Of a DNA stretch of 64,000 nt, positions 23,050 to 34,774 are shown one piece after another (position 1 is the first letter of the stretch; each line of letters opens with the position of its first letter). The notes under the pieces were generated by a model. That model was not told the origin of the DNA. It saw only the letters and a program-made list of their open reading frames with translations, and searched no databases. Made by a program: the position numbers and the translations under genes. Origin of the DNA: Pohlia nutans (lineage: Eukaryota > Streptophyta > Bryopsida > Bryales > Mniaceae); assembly GCA_022496805.1 (NCBI GenBank), contig CM040092.1, positions 21,160,113 through 21,224,112 on the forward strand. Reading direction: 5' to 3'.

Positions 23050-26000
23050 CTCCCACTTTGCGTAGAGCCAAAGCCTCTAAGTCCAAATGCTATTACTAAT
23101 CGTTGGTGTCGGTCTCTACAAAGACCCTTCGTGAGCACATCTGCCACCATGTGCTCCGTTGGACAATAATCCAACCGTATAACTCCCAATTCCAACTTCT
23201 CCCGAATGAAGTGGTATTGTACATCAATGTGCTTCGTGCGTGAATGATGTGTAGGGTTCTTTGCAAGTGAAATGCACCCTTGGTTGTCACACATGATCAT
23301 TGTAGCCTCACCTTGTGTGCAACCCACATCCGCCATTAGTTGCCTCAACCAAATGGCCTCCTTTGTGCCGTGGCTCGTAGCCATGTACTCGGCCTCCACT
23401 GTTGATGTCGCCGTGATTTGTTGCCGCTTGCTATTCCACAATACCGCTCCTGATCCGACTTTGAACATGTAGCCCGTTGTCGATCTTCGATTGTTCGTGT
23501 CTCCCGCGTAGTCCGCATCGCAATAGCCGCTCAACACAATGTCTTTGCCGCCAAGACACAACTTGACATCGCTTGTGCCCTTCAAGTACCGCATGATCCT
23601 CTTGACCGCCATCCAATGCATTGAGCCCGGTCTCGCCATGTGTTGACTCACCACGCTAATTGGATACGCAAAGTCGGGCCGTGTCGCAATCATCGCATAC
23701 ATCAACGACCCCACCGCTTGCTTGTATGGCACCTCCGCCATCGATTTGGCCTCCGCCACATAGTCCTCCTCCGAAAGCTTGACGAGCTTGGAGTTTGCAT
23801 CCAATGGTGTTGCCACGGGCTTACAATCCTCCATCCTGAATCTCTTGAGCACGTCCATCACATACTTGCCTTGACTCATGGTGTTAGTGCGTGTGGCCCT
23901 ATCTCTCACAAACTCAACACCAAGACAAAAATGCAACTCTCCAAGATCACTCATCTCGTACTCTCTCTCAAGCATGGCTTTTAGTGCCTTCATTGAACTT
24001 ATGAGGCTTGCAAGAATGATCAAATCATCAACATATATGATCACAATCACCACATGTTGACCCTCTTGCATGAAGTAGAGACTATGATCCGCAATGCTCC
24101 TAGTAAACCCGTGTGCAAGGAGAAACGTGTCAATTTTTTGGTACCACGCTCTTGGAGATTGTTTCAACCCATACAATGATTTTTGCAACTTACAAACAAG
24201 GTGCTCATTACATTGTTGTACAAAGCCCTCGGGTTGCACCATGTAGATGTCCTCCTCCAAATCGCCATTCAAAAATGCGGTCTTCACATCCATTTGATGA
24301 ATCTCCAAGTCCATAGCCGCCCCAATCGCAAGAATGAACCGAATGGTGGTGAACTTAGCCACGGGAGCAAACGTCTCGTGAAAGTCCACTCCGTGAACTT
24401 GCGCAAACCCCTTGGCTACTAGTCTTGCCTTGTGACGCACCACATTACCTGAAACATCCCTCTTTGTACGAAACACCCGTTTGCAACCAATGGGGTTGCG
24501 ATCCTTTGGAATGGGAGTTAATTGCCACGTACCATTAGCAATTAGAGAGTCGTACTCCTCTTGCATGGCGTGCTCCCACGTGACCGCACTCTCACCTTGC
24601 ATGGCTTCACGAATGGTCAATGGACCATCCGATAATGCTACATTTGCATGCTCGTCATCCTTTTGAGGGAGGATGTGATTCTTCCACCATTCTCCAGGTG
24701 GCTTGCGCAATCTCTGCGGGTACCGCCGATCGCTTGAAGAAGCTTGCTCTTCTTGCGCGTCCTTTGCGCCATTCTTAGTCTTTGAACTTGATGGCACTTC
24801 AACAACCTCCGTGTTGTCATCTTCGTCATCACTGTCATCATCACCTACATCAACAACACTAGGGGACTTGGAGGGTGCGTCCACCAACACGTCTCCACTA
24901 CTCCCACTTGGACCATCCTCCAAAGGAGCCTCCATCGTAGACTCCCCACAAAACGTCACATCACGTGACCGAATGATCTTCTTCGTCTCCACCGACATGA
25001 GTCTATACGCCTTGGTACCTTCACAATACCCAAGAAACACACACTTTGAGGCCTTAGCCTCGAGTTTAGTCCTCCGTTCGTCCGGAACCTTCGCGTATGC
25101 ATTGCATCCAAAGATGCGCATGTGTGCAACACATGGTTGCCTCCCACTCCACGCTTGCTCCGGGGTCATGTCTTCAACTGCGCTTGTTGAACACCGATTG
25201 CGAGTGTACACCGCATTCACCACCGCTTCCGCCCAAAGGTCCAACTTCAAGTTTTGAGCGTGCAACATGCTCCTTGCCATCTCCACAATGGTGTGATTTG
25301 CGCGCTCCGCAACTCCATTTTGTTGAGGCGTATACGGGGCCGAAGTTTGCCGTGCGATGCCTTCTTTCTTCAATAGTCCGTCAAACTTCTTAGACATGTA
25401 CTCGCCGCCATTGTCCGACCGAAACACCTTGATCTTCATCTCGGATTGGTTCTCCACCAATGTCTTGAACTCTTTGAACTTGTCAAAGCACTCACTCTTG
25501 GCTTTGATTGGATAGAGCCAAATCTTCCTTGAAAAGTCATCGATGAAGGTCACAAAGTACTTGCAACCTCCCATCGACGTGGTCTTCATTGGGCCACACA
25601 CATCCGAATGCACGATCTCTAAAGGCTTGGTTGTCTGTGTCGCCGCTTCACCCGCAAATGGCAATCGTTGTTGCTTGCCTTCAATGCAACCTTCACAAGT
25701 GAATGAAGAAGGATTCACTTTCAATTGATGAAGATCCATCCCGCTTACCATGCCGCGTAGTGTCTTCACACTCTTGATGTTCAAATGGCCGAGTCGACGA
25801 TGCCACAACGCCAACTTGTCGTCTTTCAAGTTTGAATGCGCTAATGCTGCTTTTTCGCTCATATGCACCTTCGAGAACTTGATGTGGTACAAGCCCTTGT
25901 CTTCTTCAATGATGGCCACCTCATCTCGACTCGGTGACAACACATAACACCCCTTATCACTAAACTCAACCCGCAAGTGCTTTGCCACTAATTGCCTCAC

Positions 26001-27200
26001 CGATAGTAAATTTGCTTTTAGCTTGGGAACGTGGAGGACATCTTTGATAGTGATTGTCTTCACACGACCCTTCACCTCGGTGTCTACAACAATTTGGCCT
26101 TTGCCAAGGGCCTCAAGCACCGTATCATCTCCCAAAATCACTCTCTTTGGGTTAATCACACGATACGAATGGAAACAAGTTTTATTAGGTGACATGTGGC
26201 TTGTAGCCCCCAAATCAACAATCCAATCACTCACACTACCGTTGCACGATATGTGACTAGCTATGTTTGCATACTCATCACTATCCTCAATCCAATCATT
26301 CATGCTTGCATCACTCTCAATGCCATCACTCATGCTTGCATCTCCCTCGATGCCATCACTCATGCTTGTATCACCCTCGATGCCATCACTCATGCTTGCA
26401 TCAAATCTAGCCGTAAATGCGTACTCATCCCCATCATCACAAACTTTGGTGTTGTTTGCACTCTCCTTCTCATTGAATTTACGTTTGTAGCAAAATTTGG
26501 CAATGTGGCCCTTCTTACCACAATAGAAACACACCCTGTCGCTTGAGCTCCCACCGCCTCCATTCTTTGATTGCTTCGCCACGAGCGCCGCTCCATCTTC
26601 TCGAGACTCGTTCTCCTTTCGCCGCGATAGCTCGTGCAACAACCGTGAGGTCACATAGTCCAATGTGAGCTCCGAAATGGGTCTTGACTCCAACGCCACG
26701 ATCAGGTACTCGTATGATGATGGAAGGCTCTCCAAAAGTGTCATCACGATGTCACCATCCGTAACCGACACGTCGCAACCGTTGAGTTGATCCGCGAGAG
26801 CCTTGACCTTGTTGATGTGCGCCAACATGTCATCTTCTTCGCCCATCTTGATGGTGAAGAACTTGCGCCTCAAAAACAAGATGTTGGCCAATGTCTTTGC
26901 TTCGTGAATGTTGCAAAGCTTGGACCATGCTTCCGCGGGTGTCTTGCACGAACGAATGTGCGCAAGTTGCGAATCCGCGAGGTTGAGTGCCAAAATGGCA
27001 AATGCCTTCTTCTCCCTCCTCTTGTATGCTTGCATGTCCCTAGGATCCGTAGAAGAGAGAGGAGGCTCCTCACTACCCTCGACAATCTCCCACAACTCCT
27101 TCTCGGCCATCACCATCTCCATTTTGAACTTCCACAAGTGGAAATTCACCCCATCAAACTTGTCCACGACCTTGGGACCCTCACCCTCAAAAGATGCCAT
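23025..27200 (-). CDS. Copia gag-pol polyprotein (intact frame)
   Basis: One 1,391-residue frame encodes all copia functions in the order gag, protease, integrase, reverse transcriptase, RNase H. Gag occupies roughly residues 1-240 and ends with a CX2CX4HX4C zinc knuckle (about 224-237). A 10-residue repeat (SMSDGIEGDA type, four units) follows at about 267-305. The protease site reads DLGATSH (Asp about 329), with Leu where Ser or Thr is expected. Next come a pre-integrase domain, WHRRLGH, and an integrase core with D-D-35-E spacing (about Asp533, Asp596, Glu632). Reverse transcriptase carries MDVKTAFLNG and YVDD (about 1056-1059), and RNase H carries DADYAG and EAEYMA. The start is the ATG at 27200 (MASFEGEGPK); the frame is open a little farther up but only from a GTG. 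The TAG stop lies within the 3' LTR. Confidence 0.96.
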   Translation of the reverse strand: MASFEGEGPKVVDKFDGVNFHLWKFKMEMVMAEKELWEIVEGSEEPPLSSTDPRDMQAYKRREKKAFAILALNLADSQLAHIRSCKTPAEAWSKLCNIHEAKTLANILFLRRKFFTIKMGEEDDMLAHINKVKALADQLNGCDVSVTDGDIVMTLLESLPSSYEYLIVALESRPISELTLDYVTSRLLHELSRRKENESREDGAALVAKQSKNGGGGSSSDRVCFYCGKKGHIAKFCYKRKFNEKESANNTKVCDDGDEYAFTARFDASMSDGIEGDTSMSDGIEGDASMSDGIESDASMNDWIEDSDEYANIASHISCNGSVSDWIVDLGATSHMSPNKTCFHSYRVINPKRVILGDDTVLEALGKGQIVVDTEVKGRVKTITIKDVLHVPKLKANLLSVRQLVAKHLRVEFSDKGCYVLSPSRDEVAIIEEDKGLYHIKFSKVHMSEKAALAHSNLKDDKLALWHRRLGHLNIKSVKTLRGMVSGMDLHQLKVNPSSFTCEGCIEGKQQRLPFAGEAATQTTKPLEIVHSDVCGPMKTTSMGGCKYFVTFIDDFSRKIWLYPIKAKSECFDKFKEFKTLVENQSEMKIKVFRSDNGGEYMSKKFDGLLKKEGIARQTSAPYTPQQNGVAERANHTIVEMARSMLHAQNLKLDLWAEAVVNAVYTRNRCSTSAVEDMTPEQAWSGRQPCVAHMRIFGCNAYAKVPDERRTKLEAKASKCVFLGYCEGTKAYRLMSVETKKIIRSRDVTFCGESTMEAPLEDGPSGSSGDVLVDAPSKSPSVVDVGDDDSDDEDDNTEVVEVPSSSKTKNGAKDAQEEQASSSDRRYPQRLRKPPGEWWKNHILPQKDDEHANVALSDGPLTIREAMQGESAVTWEHAMQEEYDSLIANGTWQLTPIPKDRNPIGCKRVFRTKRDVSGNVVRHKARLVAKGFAQVHGVDFHETFAPVAKFTTIRFILAIGAAMDLEIHQMDVKTAFLNGDLEEDIYMVQPEGFVQQCNEHLVCKLQKSLYGLKQSPRAWYQKIDTFLLAHGFTRSIADHSLYFMQEGQHVVIVIIYVDDLIILASLISSMKALKAMLEREYEMSDLGELHFCLGVEFVRDRATRTNTMSQGKYVMDVLKRFRMEDCKPVATPLDANSKLVKLSEEDYVAEAKSMAEVPYKQAVGSLMYAMIATRPDFAYPISVVSQHMARPGSMHWMAVKRIMRYLKGTSDVKLCLGGKDIVLSGYCDADYAGDTNNRRSTTGYMFKVGSGAVLWNSKRQQITATSTVEAEYMATSHGTKEAIWLRQLMADVGCTQGEATMIMCDNQGCISLAKNPTHHSRTKHIDVQYHFIREKLELGVIRLDYCPTEHMVADVLTKGLCRDRHQRLVIAFGLRGFGSTQSGSIEVNDVG
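23050..23059 (-). promoter_or_regulatory. Polypurine tract of the copia element
   Basis: AAAGTGGGAG on the coding strand directly abuts the 3' LTR. It lies inside the gag-pol frame. Confidence 0.7.
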
Positions 27201-28008
27201 GATCCTCACTTACGTATGCCTCCCCACACAAATCAAACCTCAAACACAAACACACAACTTGTTTTTGTGATTTTGTTTGCTCTAATATTGCACCTTTGTG
27301 CATCCAATGGCTTCAAAACAACCCCAAACACTAGATCAGCACTTTTGTGCTCCACACACACCTTCCAACACTTAAATGTGAGAGTCCTCACCCAAAAAAA
27401 TCAAAGAGGCTCACCAAAACCCCTCAAATCACTCAAATGGAGCTCAAAACAACTCCAAATGCCTCAATACGACACCTTAGTGTCCCCAATCACTCAATGC
27501 ACATCAATGACACCTTTGTGTCCCTCAAGAGCACTCACTCAATGCACACGAACTCACACAAGTCCCTCAAAACCCCAATTGCATTGAAATTGCTCAAAAC
27601 CGCACCTTTGTGCACAAACTAGCTCCAAATGAAAATTTGAGCACCCCAAGAGCATGAAACACATGCAACGCCTAAAAACAAGTGCCTAATCACTAGGATC
27701 AGATGGTAGACCCTCCACAAGAGCCCTCACACCTCACAAATCACTTGCATTCACTCAAATGCTCACAATTGAACCAAACGAAGTTCCACTTCGCAAAGAA
27801 GAGATAGAAGCAAAAAAAGAGGAGATCCAAGGGAAGAATTGACCAAGGAGAGTGCTCCAACATGTTACTTCAGCCCATGCACTCCTCCAAGAGACACCAA
27901 TACTCCAACAAGCTCCAAAAACTCCAACAATGCTCCAAAACCGCCCGTTGCACACCGACCTCAAAACGCTTGCACAAATGCAATCTAATACTCATGAAAC
28001 ACACATGA

Positions 28009-28022
28009 GTGGGCCCATAACC
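28009..28022 (-). promoter_or_regulatory. Copia primer-binding site (half-tRNA type)
   Basis: The coding strand reads GGTTATGGGCCCAC immediately after the 5' LTR. This complements the anticodon-stem and loop region of plant initiator tRNA-Met, not its 3' end. Drosophila copia uses the same internal site with a cleaved tRNA half as primer. Confidence 0.85.
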
Positions 28023-28279
28023 TATTGAAGGTAGTAGAAGATTGCACAAGGCACACACAAACACAAGGAATGCGTAGAAAGAGATGATTTTTACTCAAAG
28101 GCCTTCCACCTTAAGTAGTGTACACTTAGGAGGTCACCATGGCAAACCATATGGGATAACCCATCACAAGGACACTCTAGAGATCAGCCCATGCCTAACC
28201 CCTCCTCCCACACACCATTATTTAGCACCCGAACCTCTTTAGCTTCTAGCAATACTACCCTACATCATTTACCTCAATA
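28023..28279 (-). repeat. 5' LTR of the copia element
   Basis: A 257-bp direct repeat of the left LTR, with two substitutions between them. Confidence 0.93.
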
Positions 28280-28567
28280 ATAGCTACTAGCAAGTTACGT
28301 GTAGGATAAGCCGTTGGAGCAAGGGACTTCACTGGAATAAGCTTGCATCATGAGGGCTTAGCCCGCATAGTGGAGGTTTGTTCTGGTGAAGCCATGTGCT
28401 CTAAGGGCTTACCCGACATAAAGAACATTAAAATTTTCTTTCCATTTTGGTGGTGGTGGGTGAAATATTTTGCCTTTTAGAGTGGGCCATTTGCTTTTCG
28501 ACATGGTAACTTTGTGGTCCTCTGTTGCTTTTGGAAAGAACTAACACATACAAAATAATAATAATAA

Positions 28568-28602
<35 letters not shown>

Positions 28603-29395
28603 ATTGGTGGCAAAAGGTGCTAGTAAACAGAGAGTTAGTGCATGTAGAGCTTACGATTTTGACAAAGCTTACGCGTTGTACAGATGATGATTTCACACAC
28701 AAAAAAATTTCAAAGGTTCTTTATGGTAAACATTAACACCATGCAAATTCACTAAAGTGAAACTAGTTCCCAATAAGTTTTACAAACCGCACTTTGTACA
28801 ACGCTACGGCAACGAAGGGTTCATGATAGGATAAACCTTGGCATTGCCTTTAAGATATTTAAAGGAATCCCAATGCTTCTACTGGCTCTCAATAATACTA
28901 ATTATAGCATGAATTGTATCTCTATGTCCAAACTATCATCACCATCTCTGCTACATGGCGGAGGTAACGAAGACATCTTGGGTTGACAAAAACTGATCTT
29001 TCTTTCATATCATTGAGATGATTTATGACCCTTGGCATCTTCGTCAATTAGCCATAATTTGGTATACTTTAATTATTTTCATGGCTGTAAGGCCACATGA
29101 TGCCAATATATAAGTATTAAAAATTATAGTTGGTTGCTGTGAATAAATTTTGGACCATTGACAAATATCTATGTGTCAATAGTAAGAAATATAAAAGTAT
29201 AGCGACTTCCACTAGCTACCTGAAAGGGGTATGATAATGGTTACAATGTTAACAACACCATGACAAAGAACTCCCTCATCTCTAACCAGCATCGAGATCT
29301 GGGTTGTAGATTTGCATAAACGGCCGCAATCAACTCAATCAAGCAATCCGGCACCAGGGCCTGCCATACATGCCCTGACACCGGGTCTTAATTAT
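28280..29395. other. Unassigned spacer with an AATA microsatellite
   Basis: A run of ATA and AATA units spans about 28557-28603. The remainder is AT-rich with no recognised gene or RNA. Confidence 0.55.
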
Positions 29396-29830
29396 ATTTT
29401 TCACAATATGGTCAATTGAATTTGTCATTTTAAAACCATAAATCCTTGATCCTTTAGGGATAAATAAAGGGTATTTGCATTTATTTTGGAGTTTAGCGTT
29501 TCATTTTTAAAGACTTATCCCATGCCAACCCTTCAAAGATAAAAGGTAAAAACTATCGAAATCTTTCACATTGAAAAGCATTTTCATAACAACTCATTTG
29601 AAAACATTTGTAAAAGTAGTATACAAAAATCTCCTTGAATGAAGAGACTCTTAACTCCCTAAATGAAGAGACTCTTAACGCCTAAAGGACAAAAGATTCA
29701 TGGTTTTTAAATGACAACTTCAATTGATTACAAAGTATATTGTAAACAAATTAATTAACATGGCACCAAATTTTATATTACATGAATCAATGAAGAATGT
29801 TATTACATTGCATGTGTTAAATTAAGAAAA
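29396..29830. mobile_element. Two family G TTAA-element fragments in inverted orientation
   Basis: The left fragment ends CCTTTAGGGATAAA at about 29459. The right one starts TTAACGCCTAAAGGAC at about 29680. Their interiors (AAAACCAT-AATCC and its complement) are homologous but inverted, separated by about 220 bp. The separating stretch contains a duplicated GAAGAGACTCTTAAC phrase. Confidence 0.6.
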
Positions 29831-32770
29831 ATAATGTACACAAAAGGTGAATAATGTTTACTATGTGACTTGCCACCCAACCATAGAAGTGAGATCGTGT
29901 CGAATAGACAATGTGATCTCCTTCACCCACTATGAGCACTTTGTCCGCGTGAACGGTCAATTTGTCATAAGAATTAGGCCGAGGGGTTGCGGTCTAAGTA
30001 AATCCAAGCAATGGACTCCTAGAACTCTTAATTCACATGTTATTATAAATAGATGATGGGGCTAAATGGTTAAATTTAGGTAAATAAACTTGGACTAGGT
30101 AGAAAGGGCTAAATCTAAGTAACCAAGGAAGATGGGGTCAATACAAGGGTAAATAAAACTAAACTAGTGTGGGAAGGGTTACACCAAGATAAACACAAAT
30201 AAATAAGGTGAAGTGAAGGAAAGAAAAGGATAAGTTGGGGTCAAATTGAGATAATAAAGTTAAGACAAAGATGAAAAGGTTAAATCAAGATGAACCACGC
30301 AATCTAAAATCAAATCAATGAGAATGAAGGTAAAATAGGGCAAGGAGAGAGAAAAAGATAAATCATAGGGAAAAAGATAAATCATAGGGCCAATGGGGTA
30401 ATCCAAGCTAGAAAATCAAGTCCAATTGCAGTGCCCTAAACAACATAAATTAGTTGATTTTCTGTTGATTTGGTCACGAATTTCTAGTAGTGAATCCAAA
30501 TCAACCAGTCGACTATCACAATTAACTAATTGACCAGTTGGTTGGCATTTCAACCATTTGAAATTTATAGTAAGGCTTGGAAACCACTACAAATCTAATT
30601 GCTCAAGACAATTAGACAACAATTCTATGCAAACTACTACCAACTACACATCAAGGAAATTCAAACGATACAACCATCAAGCACCAAGGGTCTAAATTTT
30701 CCAAGGGTCGATGAGATTGATTATACGAAGAACTTGAATAACATGAATTTGTCACCGATGAAGATCACAATGCAAAGGCTAGTTCTCAACGGCCTCACTA
30801 AGTAGCCAATGTCTCGTCGAAGTACTTAGTACGTGTAATAAGAATCACAACAATAGAAAAGCAACAGAAAATGAAGAGTCGACGACCTCGCTAATTGGTG
30901 AAGATTGCGTTGTAATTATGTCATGTCCCACCAACTACCAACACGAATCAAGGACGGAATTCCATCAAAGTGAAAGGTTGAGCCCACGGAGAGATTCTGA
31001 CTCTCCAATTGGAAATCACCACCGCGATTTGAGGATTTCACCACTCCGATCTTCGTACCATCAAATTCCCAAAATCACCGTACCAAGCCTGCCACAAGCA
31101 AATCCACCACTACAACAGCTTGGATCCGACTACCAAAAGCTCCGTCTACCAACTCCGATCTCGATCTTTGTTGCCGATATTGCAATCCTCAGCAAATCTT
31201 CCCCAATCACCTCGTCACGTCAAGAACCGCAGAACCGCCACCAAGAGCTTGAAGTCTTTTCCAAGAGCATGTCTCCAATCTACCTTTGATCTAATCAACT
31301 CATTATTCCGTACCCAAATCCCTACCAAAACCAATAGGACTTTGTCGTGTGTATCAGGAGCGGAAGAGAAGAGCTTAGCTCTTCAATTTAAACGCAAATC
31401 TTGGCCTTCATTCTCATCTACGCAATTTTCATCTGACTAATCATCCGTCCTAAAACATCCAACCTAACCAATGCTATCCTACTAAAATCACGCCAACTTG
31501 GCGCAGTATACCCTAAAGTCGCGTTGCCCACGCTATAATGGTGCAATCTACTCTATCTTATTGCCCAATTCTCCTAAATCTTCCAAATTCACCAATCAAA
31601 TCCAACATATTCCATGAAAACATGCAAAACTTGTATCTATTGTAATTTACACATCGTTCTAAATTATCCTAATTCCATTAACACTTGTTGCACCAAATCT
31701 CAATAATCTCCACAACATGCATGCTCACCATCATGAATACTTCTGAGAAGCAAATGTCGAGATAAATAAATAGTTTACCTTAGACAATGAGCCATTTTGA
31801 TGGCTCACACCCACCAAATCACACTCATAGTCTTAGTATTGTCTGTCTACATACTTAGAATATGTCCATGATATTGATTAGATTCGGGTGTTTTCAAGGT
31901 AGGGCGTTCAAAATGTGTAGTGTGACATCGCATAACAAGCAAAATGTGGTAGTAAACATCTTCTATTGGTCGTTGAAATTAGTTTTTTGGCAGAAAGTTA
32001 ACCACAGTGAAAAGGTATTCTAGGATTGTATGTATACTAATAATTTAAAGAATAATATAAAATAGTGTTTGGACCAAAATATAATACATTGCATTAGGTG
32101 ACGTTGTAGTATAAATACTTTATTGCCTTAATTGATATGTTTCATTGAAGATATAGTAATGGCAATATTTTTCTTCAATTCCTATAACATAAAGGTATCG
32201 TATTCAAAAAAAAATCCAAATGATTTTGTGAGCAAGGTGGATATTAGAGGTTTATGGCGATAATTTTTGTTCCTTTACATTAAACGCCCCTAAAAATGAC
32301 GAATTCCCTAAAACAAATTCTTGCGAGCTTAGTTGGCTAATTAAAACGGAGACTATCATGTGGCTGGAATATGCATTCGACGTGGTTTGCAAGCAAATTA
32401 AATGACATCGGGAAGAATATTCCAAAAAATTCCAAAATGATATAAAATGTTTTGAAAATATTCCAAAAAGATACTATTTGGGTGAAAGCACAAAAAACTC
32501 TACCAAAAAGTTAGTTTGCTATACTGAAATCATAATTGTTTTGGTCAAAGCCCATAAATTTATATCAAAATATATTATAGTTTGGTTTTAATTTCACGAA
32601 GCCATCTAGAATTCTTATAGGTAATTGAATCCAAATTTTCAGAATGAAATCTTGAAAAAAGTTTACAAAAAGTAGTGTTTGAAAATGAATGCCTAAATTC
32701 AATCTCGGTTGCAAAATTGATGGCCTTAAATACACACAACATAAATTTTAAGACCATAAATACACTCAAC
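29831..32770. other. Long spacer, no supported gene
   Basis: The stretch 30060-30400 is purine-rich and repetitive (AGG-TAAA-type words). An open frame at 30918-31289 (+, 123 codons) overlaps another at 31120-31440; neither resembles a family I know. The 30.9-31.4 kb stretch is less AT-rich than its surroundings and might be an old retroelement or gene remnant. The rest is AT-rich. Confidence 0.45.
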
Positions 32771-33094
32771 CATTACAAGAAATTTGAGCCCTCTAAGAGG
32801 CCTCAAGTATTTATTTTTATTTTAACTTTTTGAATTTTTTTAAAAATATTAAAAGTTTTTTTTTTTTTAATTAATATATTTTTTAATATATTTTTAATAT
32901 TAAAAATTGTTCAAATAATCTTTGAACATTTCTTAAACATTTTCTAAAAAATTTAAATAATTTATTTTATTTTATTTTATTAACATTTTATTTTAAAAAA
33001 TATTTTCATTTTAAAAACAATTCCAATAAAAATTTAGATTTTGGCCCGAACATCGAAAAAGCCCCTTGGAGGACTCATTTCTCTTCTAATGATA
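32771..33094. mobile_element. Degenerate CACTA-like MITE
   Basis: The left end CATTACAAGAAATTTGAG and the inverse of the right end, CATTAGAAGAGAAATGAG, are imperfect inverted repeats close to the CACTACAAGAAA end type. The interior is extremely AT-rich. No clean target duplication. Confidence 0.5.
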
Positions 33095-33888
33095 ATTTTT
33101 AAGACCATTGAAATAATGATAGAGTTAAGATCCTTGTCCCAAATAAAGGTAGAAAAAAAAAATGTTTTGATATACATTTTGCTTGTTTTATACCAACTTT
33201 GTTGATTGGTACGTAACTACTTTTTCCAATTTTGGGCACTTCTACGTCAATAAAAAAATTATAACTATTTATTGAAGATCATTTTCTCAAATTTTTCTGG
33301 TAGACTTTATAAAACAACAAATGTTTTATTTTATTGTTATTTTTTTTTTTTACAAAATTCAAATTTATAATGTATTTTTGAACCTTGCATTGTTGAATGG
33401 TCATAAGAGTCAGAGGTAGTAGACTTTTTCATGCTTTCACCCATTTTTATTATATTAAAATGTTTTTGGTATTTTCCCTATTTATTATATTACGTCGTTA
33501 ATGCAAATGTTTTACAACATTAGAAACTTTTTTTGTTGAGAACTATGACACCCTAGCGTGAAAACACCCACTGCTACTTAGGTGTTCTAACTACCTTGGA
33601 ATCACACATGTTTGGTCTATAAGTTACTTTATAAGTAACTTTATTACCATACGAGTAACTTAGTTATAGGTGGTTGGTCTATTAGTTCCCTCATAAGTAA
33701 TTTAATTACCATATGAGTAACTTAAATCCAACATGTGGTAATAAAAAACAAATAATTCAATTAATAATGGAAATCCACATTGAACCTAATCAAAATTGTT
33801 AAAAAAACATACATGAGACCAAATTCAAGCTTCTACATCCTTTAATATGTGACAACTTATTCAATTAATACTAGGATGAAACTCGTTG
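33095..33888. other. AT-rich spacer with family N repeat copy 2
   Basis: The part at about 33160-33480 matches 10230-10560. Near 33615-33725 the words AAGTAACTTTATTACCATA-GAGTAACTTA occur twice as an imperfect direct repeat. No gene seen. Confidence 0.5.
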
Positions 33889-34103
33889 CATAGCATATTA
33901 TAGCAATGGGAGCCAACATCCTTTTGCAATGGGACCACAATCTAGTTACAATTAGAAACTAGGTTTACGTGGCAATGACACGGTAGTCCCAAAATTTGTG
34001 GAATACAAATGGCATTCCTTCATTATTTAAAAAGGTGGATATAAGTGAAGATTCTCTTTCCATCCAATTTTCAAAAGGGTGCTCCATTGCATGACTTTAT
34101 TCC
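33889..34103. mobile_element. TIR element, family C
   Basis: The ends GCAATGGGAGCC and GGTGCTCCATTGC are inverted. The interior (GTTACAATTAGAAACTA, GTGAAGATTCTCTTT) matches 55535-55727. It lies at the left edge of family B copy 2 and may have truncated it. Confidence 0.72.
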
Positions 34104-34109
34104 TTTAAT

Positions 34110-34644
34110 GTCCCGATTCAACACTATTTTCGAAGATTTGTTATAAAATGCTTGCTAAAAAACAAAAATGGAGTTGATGTTCAAAGCTATGTTAAAAATG
34201 TCAATGTGAAGATCACATTTGTACGGTTGAATTCATCATTTTTTATTAATACTTTTTGATTAATTGTGCAAGGTTTTCTCTTGAAATTCAATTAAAAATC
34301 CCAAATTAACACAATTGTTTTTCCAAAAAACTGTAATAAAATTGGAATAACATGCACTACGAGATGGTATGGTTTCCATTATTTGATTCTACTTATTTTG
34401 GAAAATCATGTTCAAGGTCTCACTTTTTGAACTAAGAATGAAACTTGATATAAACCAATTGTGTTGTTTTTCAAAAAATCACAAGTTCTTGTTTTGAAAA
34501 TCCATATCATACAAATGATAGTCAATTAGTACAATAACCAAGAGAAATTTGGATGGATGAAAAACTGTACAGGATGTAGTCAAGAGAAAGGTTGCAATTT
34601 ATTCGTCGTCCATTACATGGACGTAGGCGCGCCAAAGGGGTATT
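34110..34644. mobile_element. TTAA-type element, family B copy 2
   Basis: It is homologous to 2558-3385 and 37345-37878. The right end GGCGCGCCAAAGGGGTATT has lost its TTAA. Confidence 0.7.
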
Positions 34645-34774
34645 ATGCTAAATGCATGGCAACGACACAAATTGGTACTAATTTAATCAAATATTGTAAA
34701 ATTGGTATAGAGACATGCAACAATAAAATGCACAAAGAGAAATAATACGAATGAGATGAAATAGAGACTGTGTA

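Larger units (their letters stand above)
22793..28279 (-). mobile_element. Complete Ty1/copia LTR retrotransposon
   Basis: It is 5,487 bp including two 257-bp LTRs. The LTRs start TATTGA and end TCAATA on the coding strand and differ at only two positions (near 23010-23015 versus 28240-28245), so the insertion is young. The flanks AAAGC and ATAGC are an imperfect 5-bp target duplication. The internal region has one full-length gag-pol frame, a primer-binding site matching the 5' half of initiator tRNA-Met, and a short purine tract. The leader from LTR to ATG is about 820 bp. Confidence 0.95.

Noticed and set aside
23641..26546. Plus-strand open frames across the copia element
   Set aside because: Antisense shadows of the intact gag-pol frame.
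27201..27209. Extended start of copia gag-pol at 27209
   Set aside because: It would begin with GTG; the ATG at 27200 is the first valid start.
30918..31440. Two overlapping frames as a gene
   Set aside because: No recognised motif, no splice or promoter context; left as unassigned.
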